Shown: piece by piece, positions 8,045-16,690 of the stretch
How the letters are laid out: every line of letters begins with the position of its first letter
Position numbering within the stretch: position 1 is the first letter of the stretch
Origin: UBA1756 sp045627805
Lineage (GTDB): Bacteria; Bacteroidota; Bacteroidia; Bacteroidales; WCHB1-69
Length of the DNA: 16,701 bases
Direction of reading: 5' to 3'
Assembly (NCBI GenBank): GCA_045627805.1
Contig: JAZQOJ010000113.1
Span: forward strand, 1 to 16,701
The notes under the pieces: generated by a model
Told to the model about the DNA's origin: nothing
The model's input: only the letters and a program-made list of their open reading frames with translations
Database searches by the model: none
Made by a program: the position numbers and the translations under genes

Positions 8045-8052
8045 TAATTTTG
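8045..8052 (+). promoter_or_regulatory. Candidate plus-strand -7 promoter element
   Basis: TAATTTTG fits TAnnTTTG and lies in an AT-rich stretch pointing towards the hydrolase gene. No TTTG -33 box stands at the usual spacing. The start codon is 260 bp away, so a transcript from here would carry the whole structured element in its leader. It could equally drive a small untranslated RNA, or be a chance match in AT-rich DNA. Confidence 0.3.
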
Positions 8053-8102
8053 CATCTTTAATAAATGATTCAACTTTCGTAAGTTAACAAAATGATTATG
8101 AA

Positions 8103-8227
8103 AGACTTAGGACTTGAGACTTAGGACAGGTGGAGAAAAGAAGCGCAGCTTCTTAGCAGAGGGAATGGTTTTGCCATCCTATTTCCAATTCCGACTTGAA
8201 ATGTCGTAAGTCAAAAGTCGCAAGTCT
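8103..8227. repeat. 125-bp structured element with imperfect 25-bp inverted terminal arms
   Basis: The left arm 8103-8127 and the reverse complement of the right arm 8203-8227 agree at 20 of 25 positions. Inside lie two further hairpins. One is a perfect 7-bp stem with a 3-base loop (8138-8144 with 8148-8154). The other is a stem of ATGG/CCAT extended by GG/CC past a one-base bulge (8162-8168 with 8174-8179). The arms themselves are built of the repeated word GACTT. No obvious target-site duplication flanks the element and it has no coding capacity. It may be a dispersed palindromic repeat, a miniature mobile element or a structured leader. Confidence 0.6.
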
Positions 8228-8259
8228 CCATCACAGCAAGAAAAAAACGGCCTGCGAAT

Positions 8260-8293
8260 GTTAAGTAAATTATCAAGTTAAGTAAATTATCAA
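8260..8293 (+). repeat. Perfect 17-bp tandem duplication before the hydrolase gene
   Basis: The 17-base unit GTTAAGTAAATTATCAA occurs twice without a gap or mismatch (8260-8276 and 8277-8293), ending 18 bp before the ATG at 8312. The position suggests either a recent slippage duplication or two adjacent binding sites for a regulator. Nothing in the sequence distinguishes these. Confidence 0.9.
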
Positions 8294-8311
8294 TTTTCTG
8301 ATATTGTTGAA

Positions 8312-9578
8312 ATGAAGAATCTTATTCTCAAGTGCTTTTGCGTGGTGGCGCTGTTGTTCGCGGCCGTGAATCTCAATGCACAAGGCGTGCGTTTCTTAGA
8401 GCGAGTTTTTGATGACGTTATGGTTACGTCGGAAATACAGTACAGCTTGGCGCAGCCGATCGGCAGCAATGATTTCGAGCCGCTTTATTTTGATCTCTAC
8501 GAGCCGGTGGGCGACACGATGTCGGCCCGACCGATGGTGATCACCGTTTTCGGCGGCGCTTTCGTGGCCGGCAACCGCTCCTGGTGCGATATGGTGGCCT
8601 TCGCCGACTCGCTACCATTACGGCTACGTTGTCGCCTCCATCGACTACCGCCTGCTGCCGATTCTCAACATCAGCGAGACGAATTTTGTGCGCGCAGCGT
8701 ACGCCGCGGCGCAGGATGTGAGCTCCGCCATCCGCTATTTCAAAGGAAATGCCGATACCTACCGCATCGACCCCGAACAGATTTTCATTCTGGGCAACTC
8801 GGCCGGAACCATCGCCTCGATGGCGGCCATCTGGATGGACGATGACGAGCGCCCCGAGGAAACCTTCTTCGATAGCGGCTTCCTCGGCATTGGCGGCCAC
8901 TCCGACCTGGGTGGCATCCATTCGGCCGGTGATGCCGCCTATCTCGATGTCTCGCCCGACATTGCCGGCCTGATTGCGCAGTGGGGCGGCGTGCTCGACA
9001 CCAACGTCATCGGCAGCGACGACCGCACCCCGGTCTGCCTCATACACGGAACCGCCGACAGAACCGTGTCCTTTTATTCCGGAGTCCCTTACGAGGAGCG
9101 CTTCTTGGGCATATCCTCGCTCTTCTTGCCCACTGTCTATGGCTCTTATTACGTTGAAAAACGTCTTGAAAGCCAGAATGTTGAGCACGAATTTCATATT
9201 TTTGAAGGCGAAGAGCACGCCTTCTATCTGGAGGGCACTTCCACGTTGCTCCCTGAAAAACTGGACACCTGCTTCCGCATCGCGCTCAGCTTTATGGCGC
9301 AGCACAACACCCATCTGGGAGAAGAACAGGGCCTTGACGATGTGACACTGGAAACCTGTTCGCTTTTCCCGAACCCGACCAACGGGAGGGTGAATCTGAA
9401 GCTGCCGGAAACTTCGGGCGATTTCGAGGTCTTTTTCTACAATGCGCAAGGACAATTGCTCTTTTCCTTTGCCAATACGGATGTTTTTGATGTAAGTGAC
9501 TACCCTTCAGGAATTTATTATGTTAAAGCAATCTCTTCCGAGCATCAATTCACACAAAGGCTGATGCTTGTGAAATGA
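8312..9578 (+). pseudogene. Secreted alpha/beta-hydrolase (esterase-like) with T9SS type A tail, interrupted by a frameshift
   Basis: The frame from the ATG at 8312 reads 'MKNLILKCFCVVALLFAAVN' (signal peptide, cleavage near NAQ). It continues with an esterase N-terminal region containing the oxyanion-type 'VFGGAFVAGN', and loses homology-like sequence after 'FADSL'. From 8616 another frame continues with 'HYGYVVASIDYRLLP' up to the stop at 9576-9578. Removing one base at about 8615 (CTA-C-CAT) restores a single protein of about 421 residues. In it, GNSAG holds nucleophile Ser163, 'HGTADRTVSF' holds Asp249 and 'EEHAFY' holds His302, a complete triad. Residues of about 349-421 ('CSLFPNPTNGRVNLKLPE' to the end) are a type A T9SS C-terminal sorting domain. 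The substrate is unknown; the family includes carboxylesterases and deacetylases. As read, the two pieces are 8312-8845 and about 8616-9578 (first ATG at 8688). Either a real inactivating mutation or an assembly error is possible. Confidence 0.85.
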
Positions 9579-9859
9579 TATTGCCCCAATTTGCGCTGCC
9601 CGGTTTTTCTGTTATGACGGAAACCTGCGGCTTTTCAAGTCAAGATGGGAATCAATGACAATTCCTTCCGTTCTCGTTTCTCGGTCCCAAGTCTGTTACA
9701 ATCATACCGCTGATTTGCGAAACCTGAAATATTGATGACTTTTGGAACAAATTTTGGTGTTTTTCTCTTAAAACCTGCAACAAATCTGATTTTTTACGAT
9801 TTTATAGGTAACATTTTGCGCCACATTTTGTATAAGATTTGTATTTAAATTTTGAACTT

Positions 9860-11872
9860 GTGAAGAATATCAAGCATTTACTATATTTTTTAGTCATATT
9901 TTTGTGCGCAAATGACGCGTTTTCACAGATTTCCGTAACCTCTTCAGCGGGCCGCACGGCAGAGGATTTGGTGCGCAGCGTGTTGATGGGGAACGGCGTG
10001 ACCGTATCAAATGTGCAGTTTAATAATATGACCACCACGCTGACAGCCACGACGGGTGGGCAGCTGGGGGTTTTCACAAACAATCCCGCAGTGTTCCCGG
10101 CAGTCAATTTCACTTCCGGACTGATTATCGCGACAGGGGATGTCTCTGTGGCGGTGGGCCCTAACGACGCGGCGGGCAGCGAGAACGCCATCTACAATTC
10201 GATGACTTGCCCGGAGCTGGAAAGTATGATTTACGCTGGCATTTACAATCCTGCCGTTCTGGAGTTCGACTTTATGACTACCGCTGATATGGTGACTTTC
10301 AATTATGTGTTCGCCTCAGAGGAGTACCCCGAGTTCGTGAACGCTGGTTTTAACGATGGATTCGGCTTTTTTGTCACCGACCTCACCACCAATCAGACTA
10401 CCAATGTGGCGCGCATCCCAAACACCTCGATACCCGTTACCATTGATAACGTGAACGCCTATTCCTATTCTCAGTATTACCACGAAACCCCTGATTATTC
10501 AAACAATATTCAATATGATGCTTGCATCGGGCCTTTGGCGGCCACTTTCGCAGTTGTGCCCTGCCGAATGTATCATATGAAGCTGGCCATCGCCAATTCG
10601 GGCGATGAGGCGTACGGCTCGGCTGTGTTCTTGCAGGCACAGAGCTTCTCCGCCGACGCAACGGATGCGTCGCTCGTTTATGATATGGAGGATATGCCCA
10701 TCGTGGTGCAGGATTGCAACACGGCTACCGTCACGTTTGCCATCCCAGAGCCAATCGGCACGAACACGGTCATCCCGCTCACCGTTACGGGAACGGCCGT
10801 TAATGGCACTGACGTGCAGACTTTGCCTTCTGCCGTGACCATTCCGGCCGGACAGACCACCGCCTCTTTCGTGGTGCGCGCCATCGGCGACTATACCCCC
10901 GACACGCTCGTGCTCAACATATCGTACGAAAGCTCCGTGTGTGCCGATGCCACCACTATCACGGTCCTGATCTGCAAAAACCAGGGCGTGGAAATCACTT
11001 CGCACAATGTGAATTTCTGTCAGCCAGTGGATTCTATTGGCGTGCAGTTGGTATCTGGCGTTTGCAGTGAAATCAATTGGACGCCCTCGGAAATGCTTTC
11101 CGATCCCCACTCGCTCACCACTGGATTCCTGTACGAGTACGACGAGACCACGCAGTTCCAGGTCACGGCAAGCGACCCCTTCCATTGTACCACCAGTACC
11201 ACCACGTTCAACTACATTCGCGGCATCCCCGTGTACGACACGATTCGCGCCTCCATTTGCGAAGGCCAGCCCTACTTCGGTTACGGTTTCAATGAATCGG
11301 AAGAGGGCACTTACACCCATAATGAGCAGACCGCGTTGGGATGTGACAGTATTACGACACTGATACTGAGCGTGTTCGCTCCGGAAGTCGAAATCACGGT
11401 AGGGGAGACCGACTTGTGCGAGGACGGCTATGTTGACCTGACGGCCGTTAGCAGCACCGACAATTTGCATTGGACTGGCGGCAATGCCGACGGCAATGTG
11501 CTGCACGTCACTACGGCGGGCACCTATTCCGTGCGCGCTGTTGACGGGCCGTGCACCGCCCAGGATTTCGTGACGATCGAGCCCTGCCCCGACGCTGACA
11601 TCTACGTTCCGAGCTGTATTACGCCTACCAACCACGACGGACTCAACGACGAGTTCCAGGTCTATATCGCTTCAACTGACATTGTCGAGTTTGAGATCTT
11701 GATTTACGACCGGTGGGGGCACCTCGTGTTCCAGTCCACCGACCCGCACTTCCATTGGGACGGCTCCGTGAAAGGGAAATTCCTTTCCAATTCCACGCTG
11801 ACGTATCGTATGGTGCTGAAGACAAAGTGGCACAACCGTCGAATGTACACGGGCAGCATTACGATTCTGTAA
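9860..11872 (+). CDS. Choice-of-anchor L cell-surface protein with gliding-motility-type (T9SS type B) C-terminal domain
   Basis: This is a ~670-residue exported, adhesin-like protein. GTG at 9860 is chosen because it starts a clean signal peptide (K-N-I-K-H-L-L-Y-F-L..., cleavage near AFSQ). A TTG at 9839 would add seven residues before it. Residues of about 35-260 form a choice-of-anchor L domain: 'LMGNGVTVSNVQFNN', 'GLIIATGDVSVAVGPN' and the hallmark 'VTFNYVFASEEYPEFVNAGF' with 'NDGFGFFVTD'. About 265-370 resembles a Calx-beta-like strand domain ('FAIPEPIGTNTVIPLTVTGT...TIPAGQTTASF'). PKD-like and 'GCDSITTLILSV' segments follow. About 580-670 is the gliding-motility-associated type B domain ('YVPSCITPTNHDGLNDEF', 'EILIYDRWGHLVFQS'). 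T9SS type B cargo is usually attached to or released at the cell surface. The gene is monocistronic: 281 bp separate it from the hydrolase and a terminator follows. Confidence 0.88.
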   Translation: MKNIKHLLYFLVIFLCANDAFSQISVTSSAGRTAEDLVRSVLMGNGVTVSNVQFNNMTTTLTATTGGQLGVFTNNPAVFPAVNFTSGLIIATGDVSVAVGPNDAAGSENAIYNSMTCPELESMIYAGIYNPAVLEFDFMTTADMVTFNYVFASEEYPEFVNAGFNDGFGFFVTDLTTNQTTNVARIPNTSIPVTIDNVNAYSYSQYYHETPDYSNNIQYDACIGPLAATFAVVPCRMYHMKLAIANSGDEAYGSAVFLQAQSFSADATDASLVYDMEDMPIVVQDCNTATVTFAIPEPIGTNTVIPLTVTGTAVNGTDVQTLPSAVTIPAGQTTASFVVRAIGDYTPDTLVLNISYESSVCADATTITVLICKNQGVEITSHNVNFCQPVDSIGVQLVSGVCSEINWTPSEMLSDPHSLTTGFLYEYDETTQFQVTASDPFHCTTSTTTFNYIRGIPVYDTIRASICEGQPYFGYGFNESEEGTYTHNEQTALGCDSITTLILSVFAPEVEITVGETDLCEDGYVDLTAVSSTDNLHWTGGNADGNVLHVTTAGTYSVRAVDGPCTAQDFVTIEPCPDADIYVPSCITPTNHDGLNDEFQVYIASTDIVEFEILIYDRWGHLVFQSTDPHFHWDGSVKGKFLSNSTLTYRMVLKTKWHNRRMYTGSITIL

Positions 11873-11898
11873 TTCGCTTATTCTGATCAATCTATTGG

Positions 11899-11920
11899 GG
11901 GGCGAACGCGCCCCTTTTTT
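11899..11920 (+). terminator. Rho-independent terminator after the choice-of-anchor L gene
   Basis: A perfect GC-only 6-bp stem (GGGGCG at 11899-11904 with CGCCCC at 11909-11914) has the 4-base loop AACG. It is followed directly by six T residues, 26 bp after the stop codon. Confidence 0.92.
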
Positions 11921-11953
11921 ATTGATGGAAATCCATTTTGTCACGTTTCCTGA

Positions 11954-11985
11954 TTTGTTGTATTCCAAAAAAAGTTGTAATTTTG
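11954..11985 (+). promoter_or_regulatory. Bacteroidota-type promoter of the TPR/C25 peptidase genes
   Basis: TTTG at 11954-11957 (-33 box) and TAATTTTG at 11978-11985 (-7 box, consensus TAnnTTTG) are separated by 20 bases, the spacing known for the Bacteroidota housekeeping sigma factor. A start a few bases later gives a leader of about 20-25 bases before the ATG at 12013. It is placed immediately after the preceding terminator. Confidence 0.75.
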
Positions 11986-12012
11986 CCAACTTATTTTGTA
12001 ATATAAAAAGCG

Positions 12013-13431
12013 ATGGACGAAGACGGCTACAACGACGAAGAGATTCAGGAATTGGTGGATGACTTCAAAGAGTCAATCGACAATGGAGAAAATCCGTTTG
12101 TTGATTCTGAGGATTTGGAAATCATTGCGGAGGAGTTGGTTGCGAACTTCGATTTCCGCTATGCGCGCGAAGCCGTTGACTTGGGAATGCAGTTGTATCC
12201 TTCGATGGTGGAATTCCGGCTGATGAATGTGAAACTTCATATTATGGAGTTCGATTTGGATAAGGCGCGAGAGGAATTGGACGAGATCGAGTCTGAATTC
12301 CCGCCGTGCGCGGAAATCTATCTTGAGCGCGCTTTCTACTACAAAATGGCCAACTCCGACGTGGACACGCTCCCCATCATTGAAAAGGCGTATGAGATGG
12401 AGCCCGATAGCGTCGAAATCAACTTTATGCTGGGCGGCGAATATGTTCACTCTCTTGATTTTCTGCGCGGATTGGAACACGTTTGTTATGCTTTGGAAAA
12501 TGACGAGGAGATGGAGAACCAGCTGTTCACCATCTCGTACATTTTTGAGGATATCAAGGAAATTGATGCGGCGGTTGATTTCTTTGCCGAACTCACCGAA
12601 AGGTTCCCGCTTTGCAAGTCGGCTTGGTTCGCCCTCGGCTTGGCTTACAGCTGGAAAAGAGAGTTCGAGAAGGGAATTGACGCCTATTACAACGCAATCA
12701 GTCTGGACCCGGAGGCCTCGACGGCCTATTTCAATATTGGAAATGCCTACTATGAGATGGGCGATTTTGACCACGCCATTGAGCATTATAGAGAAACCTA
12801 TCGCCTTGACGATCAGGACTATCACGCCCTTTCGGGAATCGCGGACTGCTATTACGAGATGGGCGATATGGATAATGCGCTATTGTACTACCAAAAGGCA
12901 CTCGCCATTGAATCCGATGCGTCGGATGCCATTATGGGGGCGATCACCGTGCTTAAAGAAACGGGCCGCGAAAACGAGGCCGAGGCCTTCATTATGAAGG
13001 CATTTTCGGTGAACCCGCAGACTTTTGAAATGCTTTTCAAAGTGCTTCCATTCTTTAAGGAAGAAGAGAAAATCTCCAAGTTGAAAGAACTCTTCCACCT
13101 CACTTTCAGTATGTTGAGTTATAAGGATGATTTCTTGAAGATTTTCACGATGTATTGCATCTCGCGTCCCGATTTGTGCTTGATGTGTATTGAGGTTTTG
13201 GAAGAATATCGTGATAATGAGGATGTTACGAATATCTTGCCCTATCTCTTGGCTGCCCTTTATTATTGCTCAGGCAATCAGGTGGAGGCGGCTAAATACC
13301 TCAAGAATGCGCTCATCATCAACTATCCCGAACACGAGATGTTTCTTACGTTGCACCCCGATTTGGGCAACGACCCCACTATTATGCACCTTATCGATTT
13401 GTATAAACCCAATCAGTTTGAAACCAATTAA
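12013..13431 (+). CDS. Cytoplasmic tetratricopeptide (TPR) repeat protein
   Basis: This 472-residue, strongly acidic protein has no signal peptide or membrane segment. It starts at the ATG at 12013, just behind a good promoter. The best repeats are at about 203-236 ('SAWFALGLAYSWKREFEKGI'), 237-270 ('TAYFNIGNAYYEMGDFDHAI') and 271-304 ('YHALSGIADCYYEMGDMDNA'). Each shows the TPR pattern of W/Y-L-G-A-Y-F-A-P positions, and degenerate helical repeats extend over the rest. TPR proteins are protein-binding scaffolds, and nothing here reveals the partner. The stop at 13429-13431 is 10 bp before the C25 peptidase start with no terminator between, so the two are probably cotranscribed. A role in regulating or assembling envelope or secretion functions is only an inference from that neighbour. 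Confidence 0.88.
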   Translation: MDEDGYNDEEIQELVDDFKESIDNGENPFVDSEDLEIIAEELVANFDFRYAREAVDLGMQLYPSMVEFRLMNVKLHIMEFDLDKAREELDEIESEFPPCAEIYLERAFYYKMANSDVDTLPIIEKAYEMEPDSVEINFMLGGEYVHSLDFLRGLEHVCYALENDEEMENQLFTISYIFEDIKEIDAAVDFFAELTERFPLCKSAWFALGLAYSWKREFEKGIDAYYNAISLDPEASTAYFNIGNAYYEMGDFDHAIEHYRETYRLDDQDYHALSGIADCYYEMGDMDNALLYYQKALAIESDASDAIMGAITVLKETGRENEAEAFIMKAFSVNPQTFEMLFKVLPFFKEEEKISKLKELFHLTFSMLSYKDDFLKIFTMYCISRPDLCLMCIEVLEEYRDNEDVTNILPYLLAALYYCSGNQVEAAKYLKNALIINYPEHEMFLTLHPDLGNDPTIMHLIDLYKPNQFETN

Positions 13432-13441
13432 TTATATGATT

Positions 13442-16400
13442 ATGAAAAAAATATTTGTTCTCGTAATGGCCTGTTTGCTCGGAGTTCTACAGCTTTCAGC
13501 GCAGCAGCACCGTGTTCAAAGTAACGACAGCCAGCACATCACGTTGGATGTTTCTGTTGGAAACATTCAGGTGAACGATGTCAATGTGGGAGGTCAGCAG
13601 TTCTCCCAGCTTTTGCTGGACGGCGCTGTGCAGACCGTCAGCAATGTTGGCTGCCCTGAGTTGCCAATGATTACCAAAATGATTGAGATCCCGTTGTGTG
13701 GCGAAATTCACGTCACGGCGACGGCGGGTCGTGTTCGCACGCTCAGTGCTGCCGAAGCGGGCATCGGCCACGAGGTTCTGCCCACGCAGCACTTGTATCA
13801 CAAATCTTATATGGGCGAGAAGGAATGCGTGAAGGATGAGGCGGTTTACAGCGCTGACGAGGACTACGGTTTCGAATTGGCGACTGTGAGCAAGGTGGGC
13901 ATTGCCCGCGATGTGAACCTCGCCTCCATCAACATCTATCCTGTGAAGGTGAATCCTGTTACGCGCGTGGTCACTATCTACGATGACATCACTGTTACGG
14001 TGACTTACGACGACGTGGATATGGCGGGCACTCGCGAGATGAAGTTGAAATACGGAAGCGCCGAGTTCGGCCGCCCCGCGCAGTTGGTGAATGCGATTGA
14101 GTTTGAGGACACGCGTGATATCATTACGGCTGCTCCCATCAAATATGTCATCATTGCCAACAGCTTGTTTGAGGGACAGTTGGACGAGTTCGCCGACTGG
14201 AAGCGCCGCAAGGGATTCATCGTGGATATCGCCTACACTGGCACCATTGGAACCACCACTTCCGCCATTACCAATTATATCGGCACTTTGTTTGACAACG
14301 CCACAGCCACCAACCCGGCTCCCACTTATATCCTTCTCGTTGGCGACAAGGCCCAGATACCTACCTATTCGGGACAGACGATGAGCAGTCACGTCACAGA
14401 CCTGTACTATTTCACGCAGGTGGGCAACGATATGCTGCCTGATTGCTACTGGGGCCGTTTCTCAGCTCAGACTGTGGCTCAGCTGACTCCGCAGATTGAA
14501 AAGACTTTGTTGTATGAGCAGATGCTGATGCCCGATCCCACCTATCTTGACCGTTGCGTTCTGGTGGCCGGCAACGATGGCAGCACCACTGGCGACTACG
14601 GTTACAGCCACGCCAACCCCGCTATGCACTATTTTGAAGACACTTACTCTTCCACTTTCTTCACCACGACAGACTCGTACTACAATCCCCACGCTTCCAG
14701 TGACGCTTCAACCATCCGTACGAAATTGTCGGCGGGCACAGGTTATGCCAACTACTCCGCACACTGTAGCGCAAGCGGCTGGGGCGATCCGTCGTTCACC
14801 ACCAGCAATGTCTCCTCAATGTCAAATACGGGCAAGTTCGGTTTTATGGTCGGCAACTGCTGCCAGAGCAACAAGTTTGAGGAAAGCGAATGCTTCGGCG
14901 AGGCCTTGTTGCGTGCCAACCAAAAAGGCGCTGTCGGCTACATCGGCGGCACCGACTACACATATTGGTATCACGATTACTATTGGGCAGTGGGCGCAAG
15001 AAGCGGTTTGACGGAAAACTGTACCAACTGCAACCTAACCACATACCAGGCCAATAATTTGGGCGCTTACGACCATATGTGCCACACCCATAATGAAGCT
15101 TACTACGACTGGTTCGTGACGCAGGGTGCCATTAACTATGCTGGCAATATGGCTGTTCAGTGTGTCTATGGAGCTAACGACACCTATGTGAAATATTATT
15201 GGGAAATTTACGAGCTGATGGGCGACCCGTCGGTGATGCCGTGGCTGGGACAGCCATCGGATATGACGATACGCATTGACAATCAGCTCCCCGTTAACAA
15301 TGTTGTGGAAGTGGCCGACGGCACCACGAGCTTTGCCGTGGCAACGGGCGCTCCGTATGCGTATGTCGCTCTGACTCACAATCTCACATTGATTACAGCT
15401 GCGATTGCTGATGTCAACGGAAACGTTACGTTGACCTTCCCGGCACTCGAAGCCGAAGAAAGTTACGAGCTCGCTGCCTCTGCGCAGAACCACAAGACCA
15501 CCTTCACTACGCTGAATGTTGCGGCTGCCGAGGGTGCGCGCGTGGTTATTACCAATGTGGAAGTCGCGAACAATGCGCAGGCGACCGCTGGCGCTCAACT
15601 CACGCTCAACGTTACCATCGAGAACCATTATCCCGATGCTGCTTTGAACACGGTCATCAGTGCGGCGACCCCTTCCAACCAGATCACGCTGACCGACGCT
15701 TCCGAGAATGTTGGAACCGTGAACAGTGGTGCTACTCAGACGCTCAACGCCGCTTTCGCGCTCAACGTCAGCAACAATATTGCGGATGGCGACATCGCCC
15801 CCATTCAGTTCACCGTCAGCTTCGTGAGTCTGGGCGCTTCAGAAACCACCACCTACAACTTTGACCTCGTATTGGTGGACGCTCACCTCGCTCACGTCAG
15901 CGACTCCTACACGATTAGCGGCGGCAACAACGACAACACCATCGACCCGGGCGAAACAGTCACCATCACCATCGTGAATGCGAACGACGGGCACGCCACC
16001 GCCTCCAATGTGGTTTCACATCTTTCAACCTATTACAACCTGACTTCCGTCACCAGCGGCGACGTGAATGTGGGAACGCTCAACGCTCAGGCACAGTGCA
16101 CTTCCACTTTCACCGTTTCCATCGGCAATAGCGTTCCTGTTGGCACGATGATTCCGTTCTTCCACCATATTTACAGCACTGTCAACAGCGCTCTGTCGCG
16201 CGTTGACACCATTTGGCTCGTAGTGGGCAGCGTCATCGCCACCGAGACTTGGGAAGACGGCGCCACTTTCGACTGGGGCACGAGTTCCGATTATCCGTGG
16301 TCGATCACGAGCAGCGGCGCGTATGCCGGCACCTATTGCGTCAAGTCGGGCAACTACAACGTGAACAATTCCGTCTCCGCGTTGCAACTTGAAATCAATG

Positions 16401-16690
16401 TCCCCGCCGACGGCGAAATTTCTTATTACAGCAAAGTTTCCTCGGAAAGCGGTTATGACTTTTTCAAATTCTATCTGGATGATGAAGAAAAGGAATCGCG
16501 CAGTGGCACCAACGGCAGCTGGCAGTTGTCAAGCTGGCCGGTTACAGCGGGCTCGCACACCATCACGTTCACATACGAAAAGGATGGAAGTCAGAAGAGC
16601 GGTTCTGATTGCGCTTGGGTTGACAACATCAGTTTCCCCGCTGGTGGCGAAATCGCTCCCGAACCGGAAATACTCAACGATGTCAGCTAA
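13442..16690 (+). CDS. Gingipain-like secreted cysteine peptidase (family C25) with C-terminal adhesin-type domains
   Basis: This 1082-residue exported protein has signal peptide 'MKKIFVLVMACLLGVLQLSA' (an ATG two codons upstream, 13436, is the alternative start). The frame is open into the TPR gene, but that part is not coding here. Residues of about 22-225 resemble a C25 propeptide. The catalytic domain runs from about 234 ('KYVIIANSLFEGQLDEF') to about 602 ('LMGDPSVMPW'). 'YANYSAHCSASGWGDPSF' gives His441. 'FGFMVGNCCQSNKFEESECF' plus 'GEALLRA' gives Cys473, placed by its spacing of 11 to the Cys of the CFAEAL motif in gingipain. An Ig-like segment (about 605-695) and two beta-sandwich repeats (about 699-815 and 815-930) follow. 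The last domain, at about 933-1070, is choice-of-anchor/MAM-like, with 'SYYSKVSSESGYDFFKFYLD' and 'CAWVDNISFPAGG'. The stop TAA lies at 16688. No T9SS sorting domain is present, which is unusual for this family. The substrate and cleavage specificity are unknown. Confidence 0.88.
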   Translation: MKKIFVLVMACLLGVLQLSAQQHRVQSNDSQHITLDVSVGNIQVNDVNVGGQQFSQLLLDGAVQTVSNVGCPELPMITKMIEIPLCGEIHVTATAGRVRTLSAAEAGIGHEVLPTQHLYHKSYMGEKECVKDEAVYSADEDYGFELATVSKVGIARDVNLASINIYPVKVNPVTRVVTIYDDITVTVTYDDVDMAGTREMKLKYGSAEFGRPAQLVNAIEFEDTRDIITAAPIKYVIIANSLFEGQLDEFADWKRRKGFIVDIAYTGTIGTTTSAITNYIGTLFDNATATNPAPTYILLVGDKAQIPTYSGQTMSSHVTDLYYFTQVGNDMLPDCYWGRFSAQTVAQLTPQIEKTLLYEQMLMPDPTYLDRCVLVAGNDGSTTGDYGYSHANPAMHYFEDTYSSTFFTTTDSYYNPHASSDASTIRTKLSAGTGYANYSAHCSASGWGDPSFTTSNVSSMSNTGKFGFMVGNCCQSNKFEESECFGEALLRANQKGAVGYIGGTDYTYWYHDYYWAVGARSGLTENCTNCNLTTYQANNLGAYDHMCHTHNEAYYDWFVTQGAINYAGNMAVQCVYGANDTYVKYYWEIYELMGDPSVMPWLGQPSDMTIRIDNQLPVNNVVEVADGTTSFAVATGAPYAYVALTHNLTLITAAIADVNGNVTLTFPALEAEESYELAASAQNHKTTFTTLNVAAAEGARVVITNVEVANNAQATAGAQLTLNVTIENHYPDAALNTVISAATPSNQITLTDASENVGTVNSGATQTLNAAFALNVSNNIADGDIAPIQFTVSFVSLGASETTTYNFDLVLVDAHLAHVSDSYTISGGNNDNTIDPGETVTITIVNANDGHATASNVVSHLSTYYNLTSVTSGDVNVGTLNAQAQCTSTFTVSIGNSVPVGTMIPFFHHIYSTVNSALSRVDTIWLVVGSVIATETWEDGATFDWGTSSDYPWSITSSGAYAGTYCVKSGNYNVNNSVSALQLEINVPADGEISYYSKVSSESGYDFFKFYLDDEEKESRSGTNGSWQLSSWPVTAGSHTITFTYEKDGSQKSGSDCAWVDNISFPAGGEIAPEPEILNDVS

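Larger units (their letters stand above)
7914..8311. other. Divergent intergenic region without a gene
   Basis: These 398 bp separate the minus-strand receptor operon from the plus-strand hydrolase gene. No plausible coding frame is seen. The half nearest the receptor (7914-8060) is very AT-rich with long T and A runs and holds the -7 elements on both strands. The other half holds a 125-bp inverted-repeat element (8103-8227) and a tandem 17-bp duplication (8260-8293). Confidence 0.8.

Noticed and set aside
8541..9455. A 304-codon minus-strand open frame opposite the hydrolase
   Set aside because: It lies opposite the catalytic triad and sorting domain of the hydrolase and lacks recognisable features. 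The presence of a long antisense frame does not explain the plus-strand frameshift.
9579..9859. Possible promoter or terminator in the gap before the choice-of-anchor L gene
   Set aside because: Only near matches to TAnnTTTG with one extra base, and a 5-bp stem without a T tract, were found. Neither is strong enough to call.
10499..11635. A 378-codon minus-strand open frame opposite the choice-of-anchor L gene
   Set aside because: The plus strand encodes clear domains throughout. The antisense translation is Arg/Gly/Val-rich with no family resemblance.
13190..13441. Open frame of the C25 peptidase extending back into the TPR gene
   Set aside because: The signal peptide begins at 13442, and the upstream portion is an out-of-frame reading of the conserved TPR gene.
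13496..14392. A 298-codon minus-strand open frame opposite the C25 peptidase
   Set aside because: It lies opposite the signal peptide, propeptide and start of the catalytic domain, and has no motif of its own.
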